From Armatimonadota bacterium (lineage in GTDB: Bacteria; Sysuimicrobiota; Sysuimicrobiia; Sysuimicrobiales; Kaftiobacteriaceae), in the NCBI GenBank assembly GCA_031081675.1, contig JAVHLZ010000006.1, positions 30,271 to 68,986 on the forward strand: a DNA stretch of 38,716 nucleotides. The letters run 5' to 3'. Shown piece by piece: positions 16,045 through 24,287 of the stretch (position 1 is the stretch's first letter; every line of letters begins with the position of its first letter). The position numbers and the translations under genes were made by a program. The notes below the pieces were generated by a model that saw only the letters and a program-made list of their open reading frames with translations, searched no databases and was not told where the DNA came from.

Positions 16045-16080
16045 CCGGGGCGGGGCGGCCGGTCGGCCGCCCCGCCCCGG
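16045..16080 (-). promoter_or_regulatory. Strong hairpin between sugar-binding-protein and permease genes
   Basis: A perfect 17-bp inverted repeat, arms 16045-16061 and 16064-16080 (CCGGGGCGGGGCGGCCG and its complement), with a 2-nt centre. It lies in the transcribed spacer after the binding-protein stop. Such hairpins commonly protect the upstream mRNA from 3' exonucleases or cause partial termination, giving more binding protein than permease. It lacks a good T run, so complete termination is unlikely. Confidence 0.85.
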
Positions 16081-16091
16081 CGGTCAGGCCC

Positions 16092-17396
16092 TCAGTCGGG
16101 CACGCACGGCCGCTCGGGAGGGTCGGGCGGCGTGCAGGGCGCGTTGGTGGCCCGGTACAGCTCGGCCAGCTTGGCGGCCTGCTCGTTCAGCACCCGCGGA
16201 ATGTCCTCCCCCTGGATGGCGATGCGGCGGAAGGTGTCCACGTAGATGGGCACAAACTCGCCGGTCCGCGCGCCCAGGCCCACCGGCAGCAGCGCCGTCC
16301 GCGCGTCCCGGGCGCCGGCCTGGGCCGCCACGCCGTCGGCCACCACCTTCAGGCCGCCGGTGGGCGTGGCGCGGGCGGCCTCCGGAGAGACCGGGAAGAA
16401 GGCCACGCCCTGCAGGGTCAGGACCTGGGTGTCCGGCCGGGTGAGGTACTCGATCAACCGCTCACCCAGGTCGGGGTTGTCGGCCGTGCGGGGGATGGCC
16501 AGGCCCACGATGACCGAGATGAACGACCTGCCCCGGGGGCCTGCGGGCGAGGGCAGCACCACGAAGTCGTCGGGACGCTCCCGCAGGGCCGGAATCAATC
16601 GCGCGGTGTGGTCCCACGCCACCCACACCTCGCCCAGCAGCAGGGGCTCGGACATGAACTCGTAGACGAACGACGAGGGGTGGGTGACGCCCCACAGGCG
16701 GCGCAGGTACCGCCACATCTCCACCGCCTCGGGGGAGCGGAACCGCTTGACCTGCGACCCGGTGAACGACGGGTAGGCGTACCCGTGCAGGAAGCGGCCG
16801 TACAACCCCCGGGGGCCCACCGGGAACCCCACCCGCCGCTGCCCGGTGGCCTGCCGGATGTTCTCGCCCCACTGGAGCAGGTCGTCGTAGGTCATCCGCA
16901 TCGGGTCCCGGCCCGCCGGAAAGTGCCGCAGGGCTTCCTTGCGGGCGGCGATCAGGTAGGTGGCCTGCATCCAGGGAACGAACGCCTGGATGCCCTCCAT
17001 GCGGGCCACCCGCAGGAGGTCGGGAAAGAAGGTGCGGTCTCCGCGGGCGTCCAGGCGGCGCTGCACCTCGGCCATGTCCCGGATGGCGTTGTTGGCGATG
17101 AACACCGGGAAGATCCCGTGCAGGGTCCCGGTGACGTCGATGGTCCCCCGGCCGGCCCGGGCCTCGGCCAGCAGCCGGTCCACGTACGGCCCCTCACTCT
17201 CGGTGACGAACTGGACGCGGATGCCGGTCTCCTGGGTGAAGCGGGCCAGCAGGGTGTTCCGCGCCCACTCCTGCTCCTGGATGGGTGTGAGCTGGTTGGA
17301 GGTGAAGACCACCTCGGGGGCCGGGGCGGACACGCCCGCTCCGGCGGCACCCAGGGAGGCCACCACCAGTACGACACACGCCGACAGGATGCGCAT
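16092..17396 (-). CDS. Extracellular sugar-binding protein of CUT1 ABC transporter
   Basis: The 434-residue protein binds the substrate outside the membrane and feeds the MalF/MalG-type channel. A Sec signal peptide is clear (MRILSACVVLVVASLGAAGA, likely cleaved near residue 24). The mature part fits family 1 solute-binding proteins: VVFTSNQLTPIQEQEWARNT, TGIRVQFVTESEG, and the late ISVIVGLAIPRTADNP with LIEYLTRPDTQVL. No lipobox is evident. The start ATG 17396 has the excellent Shine-Dalgarno AGGAGGTGA a few bases upstream. It is the first gene of the operon and is separated from the permease by the strong hairpin. Confidence 0.92.
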   Translation of the reverse strand: MRILSACVVLVVASLGAAGAGVSAPAPEVVFTSNQLTPIQEQEWARNTLLARFTQETGIRVQFVTESEGPYVDRLLAEARAGRGTIDVTGTLHGIFPVFIANNAIRDMAEVQRRLDARGDRTFFPDLLRVARMEGIQAFVPWMQATYLIAARKEALRHFPAGRDPMRMTYDDLLQWGENIRQATGQRRVGFPVGPRGLYGRFLHGYAYPSFTGSQVKRFRSPEAVEMWRYLRRLWGVTHPSSFVYEFMSEPLLLGEVWVAWDHTARLIPALRERPDDFVVLPSPAGPRGRSFISVIVGLAIPRTADNPDLGERLIEYLTRPDTQVLTLQGVAFFPVSPEAARATPTGGLKVVADGVAAQAGARDARTALLPVGLGARTGEFVPIYVDTFRRIAIQGEDIPRVLNEQAAKLAELYRATNAPCTPPDPPERPCVPD

Positions 17397-17475
17397 CAGG
17401 TCACCTCCTGAGGGTGGGTCACTGCCGGACATCCCGTGGGTCGCACCCCCCTTCCCGCTCCCGGACGGATTCAAA

Positions 17476-17502
17476 AGGGACTGACGGCGGCGGTCAGTCC
17501 CT
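17476..17502 (-). terminator. Intrinsic terminator between tRNA-Val and the sugar operon
   Basis: On the minus strand AGGGACTGAC, 7-nt loop, GTCAGTCCCT, followed by a short T run (AAAA at 17473-17476 on the plus strand). It would end the tRNA-Val transcript about 120 nt past the tRNA. The 79 bp between it and the sugar operon start must then hold that operon's promoter, but I see no convincing boxes. Confidence 0.8.
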
Positions 17503-17620
17503 CTGCCAATGCCTTCTGCCTCGACCGCGATATGCAGTTGTCCGACACCGGAAAAGGTACTTCGGCGGGCGGCCGTCGGCGGTCCTGCTCGCGCCGGGGA
17601 GAGAGGCCACCCCGGCGGGA

Positions 17621-17697
17621 TGGTGGGCGGTGCAGGACTTGAACCTGCGACCTCATCCATGTCAAGGATGCGCTCTGGCCACCTGAGCTAACCGCCC
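17621..17697 (-). tRNA. tRNA-Val (anticodon GAC), CCA encoded
   Basis: The minus strand folds as a full cloverleaf. Acceptor GGGCGGT pairs with ACCGCCC, discriminator A, and CCA is encoded (17621-17623). The D arm is GCTC...GAGC. The anticodon stem CATCC/GGATG encloses loop TTGACAT, giving anticodon GAC for valine codons GUC/GUU. The T arm is GCAGG TTCAAGT CCTGC. Confidence 0.96.
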
Positions 17698-17707
17698 GCG
17701 CGGACTC

Positions 17708-17713
17708 ATTATA
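17708..17713 (-). promoter_or_regulatory. TATAAT -10 box of tRNA-Val
   Basis: A consensus TATAAT on the minus strand lies 10 bp upstream of the mature tRNA 5' end. The -35 region is poor (AGCCCC at 17-bp spacing). Confidence 0.65.
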
Positions 17714-17734
17714 GCCGGAACCGCCGGCGGGGGG

Positions 17735-18547
17735 CTACCGGTATCCCCTCCCCGCCCACCGCTCCAGCCCCCGCACACCCAGAGACCCCAGCAGGGTCAT
17801 GATCAGGTACAGCAGCGCCACCATGTTGAAGGTCTCAAAGGAGCGGAAGGTGCGGGCGTTGAGCAGCTGGCCCGAGTAGGTGAGCTCCTGGACCGACAGC
17901 ACCGACGCCAGGGACGAATCCTTGAGCATGGCCACAAAGTCATTGCCCAGCGGCGGCAGGATCACCCGCACGGCCTGGGGGAGGATGACAAAGCGCATCG
18001 CCTGCCAGGACGACATCCCCAGCGACCGCGCCGCCTCCCACTGGCCCCGGGGAATCGACTCGATGCCGGCCCGGTAGATCTCGGCGAGGTAGGCTCCGTA
18101 CCCGATCCCCAGACCCAGCGACGCCCGCACGATGTCATTGCGGAACCAGCGGATCCCCGTGGCGTCGGCCAGGACCGGGGTCACCACGAAACCGATGTAG
18201 ATCAGCTGCACCAGCAGCGGGACGCCGCGGACCACCTCCACGTACAGCCGGGCCGGCGTGTAGAAGAGAGGGTTGCGGGAGAGCTGGCCCAGCGCCGCCA
18301 CCAGGCCCAGGGCCATGGCCAGGCTGTAGGCGGCCACGGCCACCTCGAGGGTGAGCACGATCCCCGGCGCCAGGAAGCGGTAGGTTTCGACGTACACCGG
18401 CGACCGGAGGATCCCCGCCAGGGCCAGCAGCCCGCCGGCCAGCAGGACCACCGCCCACCAGGGAGCCCGCTCGAGGGCGGCCAGGGACACCAGCCTGCCC
18501 TGGCCGGGCAGCCGGGGGGCCTCGGCGGGAGCGGGAGTCATGGGCAT
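17735..18547 (-). CDS. Polar amino-acid ABC transporter permease (HisM/GlnP type)
   Basis: The membrane subunit of an amino-acid importer. The 270-residue protein has a hydrophilic N-terminal stretch and several TM segments. It carries the family segment FLAPGIVLTLEVAVAAYSLA, then EVVRGVPLLVQL and the EAA motif QWEAARSLGMSSWQAMRFVILPQA. ATG 18547 is only 3 nt after the hairpin at 18551-18585; a second in-frame ATG is at 18541. The upstream gene encodes its binding protein. No ATPase gene follows: the next feature downstream is tRNA-Val. Confidence 0.94.
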   Translation of the reverse strand: MPMTPAPAEAPRLPGQGRLVSLAALERAPWWAVVLLAGGLLALAGILRSPVYVETYRFLAPGIVLTLEVAVAAYSLAMALGLVAALGQLSRNPLFYTPARLYVEVVRGVPLLVQLIYIGFVVTPVLADATGIRWFRNDIVRASLGLGIGYGAYLAEIYRAGIESIPRGQWEAARSLGMSSWQAMRFVILPQAVRVILPPLGNDFVAMLKDSSLASVLSVQELTYSGQLLNARTFRSFETFNMVALLYLIMTLLGSLGVRGLERWAGRGYR

Positions 18548-18550
18548 CTA

Positions 18551-18585
18551 CCAGGACGGGGGAGGTGTTCCCTCCCCCGCCCTGG
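18551..18585 (-). promoter_or_regulatory. Strong hairpin between amino-acid-binding-protein and permease genes
   Basis: Arms 18551-18565 and 18571-18585 pair over 15 bp with a single G-U in the RNA sense and a 5-nt loop. It sits between the binding-protein stop and the permease start and ends 3 nt before the permease ATG. The 5' arm contains GGGGGAGGG, the only Shine-Dalgarno-like sequence nearby, and it is sequestered in the stem. Confidence 0.85.
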
Positions 18586-18606
18586 CGTGCGTCGGTCCGG
18601 TTCCGG

Positions 18607-19443
18607 TTACTGGGTGGGCTTCCACTCCACGAACCACTTCTGGTACAGCCGGTCCAGGGTGCCGTTCTCCCGCAGGACCTTCAGGGCGGCGTTGAAGGCG
18701 CTCTGCAGCTCCACGTCGCCCTCCCGCACCACGATGCCCAGGCCCTCGCTGGTGAGGGGCTCGCCCACGATCTTCAGCTTGTCGGGATTGGTGCCCATGT
18801 AGCCCGAGGCGCCGGTGTTGTCGATGATCACCGCGTCGACGTCCTTGTTCAGCAGCGCCCGGACCGCCAGGTCGAAGGTGGGGTACCGCTTGACCTCCTT
18901 GATCTTGCCCTCCTTCTGCAGCTGGGACGCCAGCTCGTCGTTGGTGGTGCCCCGCTGCACCGCCACCAGCTTGTCCGCCAGGTCGCCGACCCCGCTGATC
19001 CGGGTCTCGTCGGCCCGCACCAGGATCACCTGCCCCACCTGGATGTAGGGCTCGGTGAAGTCCATGGTCTTGTCCCGCTCGGCGGTGATGGTCACCCCCG
19101 AGATCACCGCGTCAAAGTCGCCCTTCTGCAGGGCCGGGAAGATCCCGTCCCAGGCCACACTCTTGATGTCCACCTTGCAGTTGGCCAGCTCGCAGATGGC
19201 CCGGATCAGGTCGATGTCGTAGCCGATGATGTTCTTGTTGGCGTCCAGCATTTCAAACGGCGGGTAGGTGGCGTCGGTGGCCACCCGGATGGTCCGCCCG
19301 CCCAGGTCGGGGACCTGCGCCGCCGGCGGCGGCGCCGGCGCCGGGGCCTGGGCCTGCCGGCGCTGGCAGCCCGCCACCGCGAGCACGACGGCGGCCGCCA
19401 CGGCGGCCAGGATCGCCCACCGGACGCGGAACGCATGCCTCAT
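18607..19443 (-). CDS. Amino-acid-binding lipoprotein of ABC transporter (SBP family 3)
   Basis: The extracytoplasmic receptor of the adjacent permease. The 278-residue protein begins with a lipoprotein signal peptide with lipobox AVAGC (Cys 26), then a Pro/Ala-rich linker. The family 3 solute-binding domain follows: IRVATDATYPPFEM, GYDIDLIRAICE, WDGIFPALQKGDFDAVISGVT, then MDFTEPYIQVGQ and a late DRLYQKWF. ATG 19443 has AAGGAGGGAG upstream. The ligand cannot be told from sequence. The dppB gene is divergent, with 157 bp between the two starts. Confidence 0.94.
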   Translation of the reverse strand: MRHAFRVRWAILAAVAAAVVLAVAGCQRRQAQAPAPAPPPAAQVPDLGGRTIRVATDATYPPFEMLDANKNIIGYDIDLIRAICELANCKVDIKSVAWDGIFPALQKGDFDAVISGVTITAERDKTMDFTEPYIQVGQVILVRADETRISGVGDLADKLVAVQRGTTNDELASQLQKEGKIKEVKRYPTFDLAVRALLNKDVDAVIIDNTGASGYMGTNPDKLKIVGEPLTSEGLGIVVREGDVELQSAFNAALKVLRENGTLDRLYQKWFVEWKPTQ

Positions 19444-19600
19444 GGGGCTCCCTCCTTGGCCTGTGGGGGTCTCGCACCCTCTCCGCCCCCTAACTTCTCT
19501 TCACCGCCACCGTCTCCTTCCCGAGGAGGACCTGACCGTCGCCGATGGAACACTCTCCCCCGGCCCGGAGGCGCCGTCGCTCGATGCGGCGCCGGGCGGG

Positions 19601-20629
19601 ATGCGCTCTGCCATGGGCATGGGACGCTACATTCTGGCGCGGGCCGCCCTGGCCGTCCCCATGCTGGGGGTGCTGCTGACGCTGGTCTTCGTGATCCTCC
19701 GGGTCATGCCCGGGGACCCCTGCGTGGCGCTGCTGGGCGGCCGCAACGTCACCCCCGAAACCCTGGACCGGTGCCGGCAGGCGCTGGGGGTGGACCAGCC
19801 CATCCACGTGCAGTACGTCCGCTACCTGGAGGACATCCTCCGCGGGAACCTGGGGACGTCCATCCGCACGGGGCTGCCGGTGCTGCAGGAGCTCCTGCTG
19901 CGGATCCCGGCCACCATCGAGCTGGCGCTGGGGGGCATGGTGGTGGCCACCGCGCTGGGGCTGGTCACCGGCGTGTACGCGTCCCTGCACAGCGACCGGC
20001 CCCTGGACCACGGGCTGCGCCTGTTCAACGTGGCGTCGTTCGCCATGCCGGTGTTCTGGATCGGCCTGATGCTGGTGCTGCTGCTCAGCGTGCGCTGGCG
20101 GCTGTTTCCGGTGGGGGGGAGGCTGGATCCGGTGGCGGCGGCCACCTTTGAGCCGATCACCCACTTCTACCTGCTGGACACCCTGCTGCGGGGCGACGTG
20201 GCCCTGTTCGTGGACGCGCTGCGCCACCTGGCGCTGCCGGCCCTGACCCTGGGATTCGTGGTCAGCGGCTTTATCGGGCGCATGACCCGGGCCAGCATGC
20301 TGGACGTTCTGGACAAGGAGTACGTCACCGCCGCCCGGGCCAAGGGGTTGCGGGAGCGGGTGGTGGTCCTGCGCCACGCCCTGCGCAACGCGCTGATTCC
20401 CATCGTCACGGTGGTGGGCCTGCAGTTCGCCCTGCTGATGGCCGGCGCCATCCTCACCGAGACCGTGTACAGCTGGCCGGGCGTAGCCCGCTACCTGATC
20501 GCCAGCATCGAGGCGCGGGACTTCCAGGCCATCCAGGGCACGGTGGTCTTCATCGCCATCTTCATCTCGGCCATCAACCTGCTGGTGGACGTCCTCTATG
20601 CCCGCCTGGACCCCCGGATCCGGTTCTAG
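19601..20629 (+). CDS. Dipeptide/oligopeptide ABC transporter permease (DppB type)
   Basis: The first membrane subunit of a peptide/nickel-type importer. The product begins MGRYILARAALAVPMLG in the family style and continues with VFVILRVMPGDP and ALGVDQPIHVQYVRYLEDIL. The EAA loop reads EYVTAARAKGLRERVVVLRHALRNALIPIVT. Three in-frame ATGs (19601, 19613, 19619) are possible; 19601 follows GGGCGGG and gives 342 residues, 19619 gives the family-like MGRYIL start. The next permease gene overlaps its 3' end by 32 bp. Confidence 0.93.
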   Translation: MRSAMGMGRYILARAALAVPMLGVLLTLVFVILRVMPGDPCVALLGGRNVTPETLDRCRQALGVDQPIHVQYVRYLEDILRGNLGTSIRTGLPVLQELLLRIPATIELALGGMVVATALGLVTGVYASLHSDRPLDHGLRLFNVASFAMPVFWIGLMLVLLLSVRWRLFPVGGRLDPVAAATFEPITHFYLLDTLLRGDVALFVDALRHLALPALTLGFVVSGFIGRMTRASMLDVLDKEYVTAARAKGLRERVVVLRHALRNALIPIVTVVGLQFALLMAGAILTETVYSWPGVARYLIASIEARDFQAIQGTVVFIAIFISAINLLVDVLYARLDPRIRF

Positions 20630-21494
20630 CCCGGCGCCGGACGCCCTCTCCCGCCCCCGGCGCCGGGGGCCGCTCTCCCGCCACTACCTGCTCCTGGCGG
20701 GCAGCGTCCTGGTGGCGGCGTTTGTCGCGGTGACCCTCCTGGCTCCGGTCCTGGCCCCCTACGATCCCACCGCCCCCACGCCGGGCGGCCGCCTCGCCCC
20801 GCCCAGCCGCCAGCACCCCATGGGCACCGACCAGCTGCACCGCGACGTCCTGAGCCGGGTGCTGTACGGCGGCCGGGTGCCGCTGATGGTGGCCGCGCTG
20901 TCCTGCGCGGCCTCCCTGGCGGTGGGGACCCTCCTGGGCTGGATCTCCGGGTACGCGGGCGGCCGGGTGGACCGGGTCCTGTCGCTGGTGATGGACGCCA
21001 TCTACTCGTTTCCGGCGCTCATCCTCGCCATCGCCATCGTCGCCATGCTGGGGCCGGGCCTGACCAACATGGTCCTGGCCATCTCGTTCGTCTACATCCC
21101 CGCCTACTTCCGGGTCGCCCGGGGACAGGTCCTGGTGGTGCGGGAGCAGGACTTCGTGGAGGCCGCCCGCGCCCTGGGCGCCAGCCGCGCCCGGATCCTG
21201 CTGCGCCACATCGCCCCCAACACCCTGTCGGCGGTGATGACGGTCCCGTCGTTCAACATCGCCGACGCCATCCTCACCGAGGCCGCCCTGTCCTTCCTGG
21301 GGTTCGGGCTGCCACCGCCCACCCCGGACTGGGGGTTTGACATCCAGAACGGCCAGCGGATGCTGCAGGCCGGCTTCTGGTGGCTGATCACCTTCCCCGG
21401 GCTGATGATCATCCTCGTGTCGCTGGGGTTCGGCATGATCGGCGAAGGGCTCAACGACCTCCTCAATCCCCGCCGGCGCCGCCGGATCGCCTGA
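20598..21494 (+). CDS. Dipeptide/oligopeptide ABC transporter permease (DppC type)
   Basis: The second membrane subunit of the peptide importer. The 298-residue protein has an N-terminal hydrophilic tail, a TM segment (YLLLAGSVLVAAFVAVTLLA), then APYDPT and the family signature HPMGTDQLHRDVLSRVLYGG. Four to five more TM segments follow, with the EAA motif DFVEAARALGASRARILLRH and the typical ALSFLGFGLPPPTPDWG. ATG 20598 lies inside the end of the dppB-type gene (32-bp overlap), so translation is coupled. Confidence 0.94.
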   Translation: MPAWTPGSGSSPAPDALSRPRRRGPLSRHYLLLAGSVLVAAFVAVTLLAPVLAPYDPTAPTPGGRLAPPSRQHPMGTDQLHRDVLSRVLYGGRVPLMVAALSCAASLAVGTLLGWISGYAGGRVDRVLSLVMDAIYSFPALILAIAIVAMLGPGLTNMVLAISFVYIPAYFRVARGQVLVVREQDFVEAARALGASRARILLRHIAPNTLSAVMTVPSFNIADAILTEAALSFLGFGLPPPTPDWGFDIQNGQRMLQAGFWWLITFPGLMIILVSLGFGMIGEGLNDLLNPRRRRRIA

Positions 21495-21580
21495 GCGGAG
21501 GTCGGCGCGGCAGGAGGGCGGGTGCGGGGTCACGTAGGTGAAGGGGGGAAGGAGATCCCACGTTCGGGAGGGGGTGACGT

Positions 21581-23155
21581 ATGAGGCGCGTGTGCGCGGC
21601 CGCCGCCGTGATGGCGGTGGCGGCCCTGGCGTGGTCTGTGGCCCCGGGGGCCACGGCGGCAACGCCCCGGGATACCCTCGTGATGGGCACCACCGACCGC
21701 ATCACCGAGCTGTCCCCCGAAAACTCCTACGACTACTGGACCTGGCACGTGTTCCAGCAGGTGGCCGAGGGCCTGGTGACGTTCCCGCCGGGCTCCACGG
21801 TGGTGGGGCCCCGGCTGGCGGAGAGCTGGACCGTGTCCCCCGACGGGAAGGTCTACACCTTCCGCCTGCGCAGCGGGGTGCTGTTCACCGACATGACGCC
21901 GTTTGACGCCGACGCCGTCAAGTGGTCCCTGGAACGGGCCCTGCGGCTGAACGGACCCGAGGGCGGGGTGGGCCTCATCATGAACATCCAGAAGGTGGAG
22001 GCCCTGGATGCCCGCACGGTCCGGATCACCCTCAAGGAGGCCGACGCCACCTTCCTGGCGCGCATGACCGACCCCATCGCGCCGGCGATGATCTTCAGCC
22101 CCAAGTCCACGCCCGCCAACGAGTTCGCCCGCGGGCGGTTTGCCGGCACGGGCCCCTACATGCTGACCCAGTACGTGCCCGACCAGCGGACGGTGTACGA
22201 GGCCTTCCGCAGCTACTGGGGCCCCCAGCCCCGCAGCCGCCGGGTGATCACGGTGTTCTTCGCCGACGAGTCGTCGCTGACGGCCGCGGTGGAGTCGGGC
22301 CAGGTGGACGTGGGCTTCCGCAGCTTCAACCCCGAGACCCTGCGGCGCCTGCGCACCAACCCCAACCTCCAGGTCCTGCAGGGGCCCAGCCTGTCGGTGC
22401 GCTACATCGTCTTCAACGTGCGGGCCAAGCCCTTCGACAACCCCAAAGTCCGCCAGGCCATCGCCTACGCCGTGGACCGGGAGCGGATCGCCCGGGATGT
22501 CTTTGGCGGCATCAACACCCCCCTGTACAGCATGGTGCCGCCGGGGCTGTGGAGCCACATCCCGGCGTTCCCCCGCCGGAACCTGGACCGGGCGCGGGCG
22601 CTGCTGCGGGAGGCGGGGTACTCGTCGGCCAACAAGCTGCGGATCACCCTGTGGCTCACCCCGGTGCGGTACGGGGCCACCGAGCCCGACGCGGGCGCGG
22701 TGGTCAAGCGGGCCATCGAGGAGACCGGCCTGGCCCAGGTGGAGATCAAGACCCAGGAGTGGGCCACCTACACCAAGTCCATGAGCGCCGGGGAGTTCGG
22801 CATGTTCTTCCTGGGCTGGTTCCCCGACTTCGTGGACCCCGACAACTTCCTGGCGCCGTGGCTCACGGAGTCCCCGGAGTCCCTGGGCACGTTCCTGAAC
22901 AAGGCCACCAGCGCCGCTGACCAGCAGACCTACCGGCGCTTCGTGCAGCTGCTGACCGACGCCAAGAAGACCACCGACCGTCAGGTGCGCACGCAGCTGT
23001 ACCAGCAGGCCCAGCGGCTGCTGGCGGAGACCGCCATCCTGGTCCCGCTGTGGAGCAACAACGTCCAGGCCTTCGCCGTGGCGCAAAAGAATGTGCGGGG
23101 CATCGTCCTGGACGGGACCATGAACTTCCGGACCTGGCTGGTGTACAAGGAGTGA
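21581..23155 (+). CDS. Peptide/nickel-type ABC substrate-binding protein (SBP family 5)
   Basis: The receptor for the two preceding permeases. The 524-residue protein has a Sec signal peptide (about residues 1-26, ending APGATA-ATP, no lipobox). It shows the family 5 pattern: LAESWTVSPDGKVYTFRLR, VLFTDMTPFDADAVKWSLER, GTGPYMLTQYVPDQRT and NPKVRQAIAYAVDRERIA. ATG 21581 follows GGGAGGGGGTGACGT, a strong ribosome binding site. The cognate ATPases (DppD/DppF type) are not next to it: a convergent gene follows a large hairpin. The substrate may be a peptide, but sugars and opines are also carried by this family. Confidence 0.94.
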   Translation: MRRVCAAAAVMAVAALAWSVAPGATAATPRDTLVMGTTDRITELSPENSYDYWTWHVFQQVAEGLVTFPPGSTVVGPRLAESWTVSPDGKVYTFRLRSGVLFTDMTPFDADAVKWSLERALRLNGPEGGVGLIMNIQKVEALDARTVRITLKEADATFLARMTDPIAPAMIFSPKSTPANEFARGRFAGTGPYMLTQYVPDQRTVYEAFRSYWGPQPRSRRVITVFFADESSLTAAVESGQVDVGFRSFNPETLRRLRTNPNLQVLQGPSLSVRYIVFNVRAKPFDNPKVRQAIAYAVDRERIARDVFGGINTPLYSMVPPGLWSHIPAFPRRNLDRARALLREAGYSSANKLRITLWLTPVRYGATEPDAGAVVKRAIEETGLAQVEIKTQEWATYTKSMSAGEFGMFFLGWFPDFVDPDNFLAPWLTESPESLGTFLNKATSAADQQTYRRFVQLLTDAKKTTDRQVRTQLYQQAQRLLAETAILVPLWSNNVQAFAVAQKNVRGIVLDGTMNFRTWLVYKE

Positions 23156-23170
23156 CCCGGCCGGGGACGG

Positions 23171-23214
23171 GTGCCGCGCGGGAGCCGGGCGGGACGCCGC
23201 CCGGCTCCCGGCAC
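23171..23214. terminator. Bidirectional hairpin terminator between convergent genes
   Basis: A 14-bp perfect stem CGGGAGCCGGGCGG (23179-23192) with loop GACG and its complement (23197-23210), extended after a 4-nt bulge by GTGC (23171-23174) with GCAC (23211-23214). It fills the gap between the peptide-binding-protein stop and the dehydrogenase stop. There is no long T run. Confidence 0.8.
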
Positions 23215-23215
23215 T

Positions 23216-24199
23216 TCAGGCCTCCAGCACCTCCGGGTTCACCGGCGTGGGGGGACGGCGGCCCTGCAGGACCGCCACCAGGTTCTCCGCCGCCAGGGTG
23301 GCCATCCGGGTGCGGGTGGGCACGCTGGCGCTGGCGATGTGGGGCGCCACCGCCACGTTGTCCAGCCGCAGCAGCGGGTCGTCGGGCGGCACCGGCTCCA
23401 CCTCGAAGACATCGATGCCGGCGGCGAAGATGCGCCCGGTGGCCAGGGCCTCGGCGAGCGCCCGCTGGTCCACCACCGGCCCCCGGCTGGTGTTCACGAA
23501 CACCGCCGTGGGCTTCATCAGGGCGAACTGCGCGGGGCCGATGAGGTGGCGGGTCTGGGGCGTCAGCGGCACGTGGACGCTGATGATGTCCGCCTCCCGC
23601 AGGACGTCGTCCAGCGGGGCGTAGGCGATTCCCAGGGTCTGCTCGAGGTCCTGGCGGCGGACCACGTCGTAGTACAGGACCCGCATGGCGAACCCCTGGG
23701 CCCGGCGGGCCACCGCCGACCCGATGCGCCCCAGGCCCACCAGGCCCAGGGTGGCGTGGTGCACGTCCTGGCCGGCCAGCAGCATCGGCTCCCAGGTCTT
23801 CCAGCGGCCGGCTCGGGTGAACCGGTCCGCCTCCACCAGGCGGCGGGCCGCCGCCAGGATCAGGCAGAAGGCGAAGTCGGCGACGGTCTCGGTCAACACC
23901 TCGGGGGTGTTGGTCACCACGATCTTCCGGCGGGTGGCTTCCGGCACATCGATGTTGTCGTAGCCCACCGCGAAGTTGGCCACGACCCGCAATCGGGGAG
24001 CCGCGTCCATGACCTGGGCGTCGATGCGGTCGGTCAGCAGGCTCAGCAGGCCGTCCACCTCGGCGACCTCCCGCAGCAACACGTCGCGGGGAACCGGCTG
24101 GTCTTCCCGGTCCCAGAGGGTGACGTCGGCCACGGACCGCAACAGGTCCAGGGCAGGCTGGGGAATCCGTCGCGTCACGTAAACGCGAGGGCGGCTCAC
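23216..24199 (-). CDS. D-isomer-specific 2-hydroxyacid dehydrogenase (glyoxylate/hydroxypyruvate reductase type)
   Basis: An NAD(P)-dependent reductase of 2-oxoacids such as glyoxylate or hydroxypyruvate, cytoplasmic. The 327-residue protein has the family's catalytic domain, then the Rossmann signature GLGRIG (155-160). The catalytic triad is Arg 239 (VNTSRG), Glu 268 (FEVEPVPP) and His 287 (APHIAS). The segment NFAVGYDNIDVPEATRR is typical of the GHPR group. Start is GTG 24199 with a perfect Shine-Dalgarno AGGAGGTGA upstream. The exact substrate is not determined by the sequence. Confidence 0.94.
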   Translation of the reverse strand: MSRPRVYVTRRIPQPALDLLRSVADVTLWDREDQPVPRDVLLREVAEVDGLLSLLTDRIDAQVMDAAPRLRVVANFAVGYDNIDVPEATRRKIVVTNTPEVLTETVADFAFCLILAAARRLVEADRFTRAGRWKTWEPMLLAGQDVHHATLGLVGLGRIGSAVARRAQGFAMRVLYYDVVRRQDLEQTLGIAYAPLDDVLREADIISVHVPLTPQTRHLIGPAQFALMKPTAVFVNTSRGPVVDQRALAEALATGRIFAAGIDVFEVEPVPPDDPLLRLDNVAVAPHIASASVPTRTRMATLAAENLVAVLQGRRPPTPVNPEVLEA

Positions 24200-24287
24200 G
24201 GATCACCTCCTGTGGTGAGGACGCGGGTGAGTGCTACGACCCGTCGGGCCCGTCTTCCTGCGTGCGGGCGCGACCGGACCGGGACTC

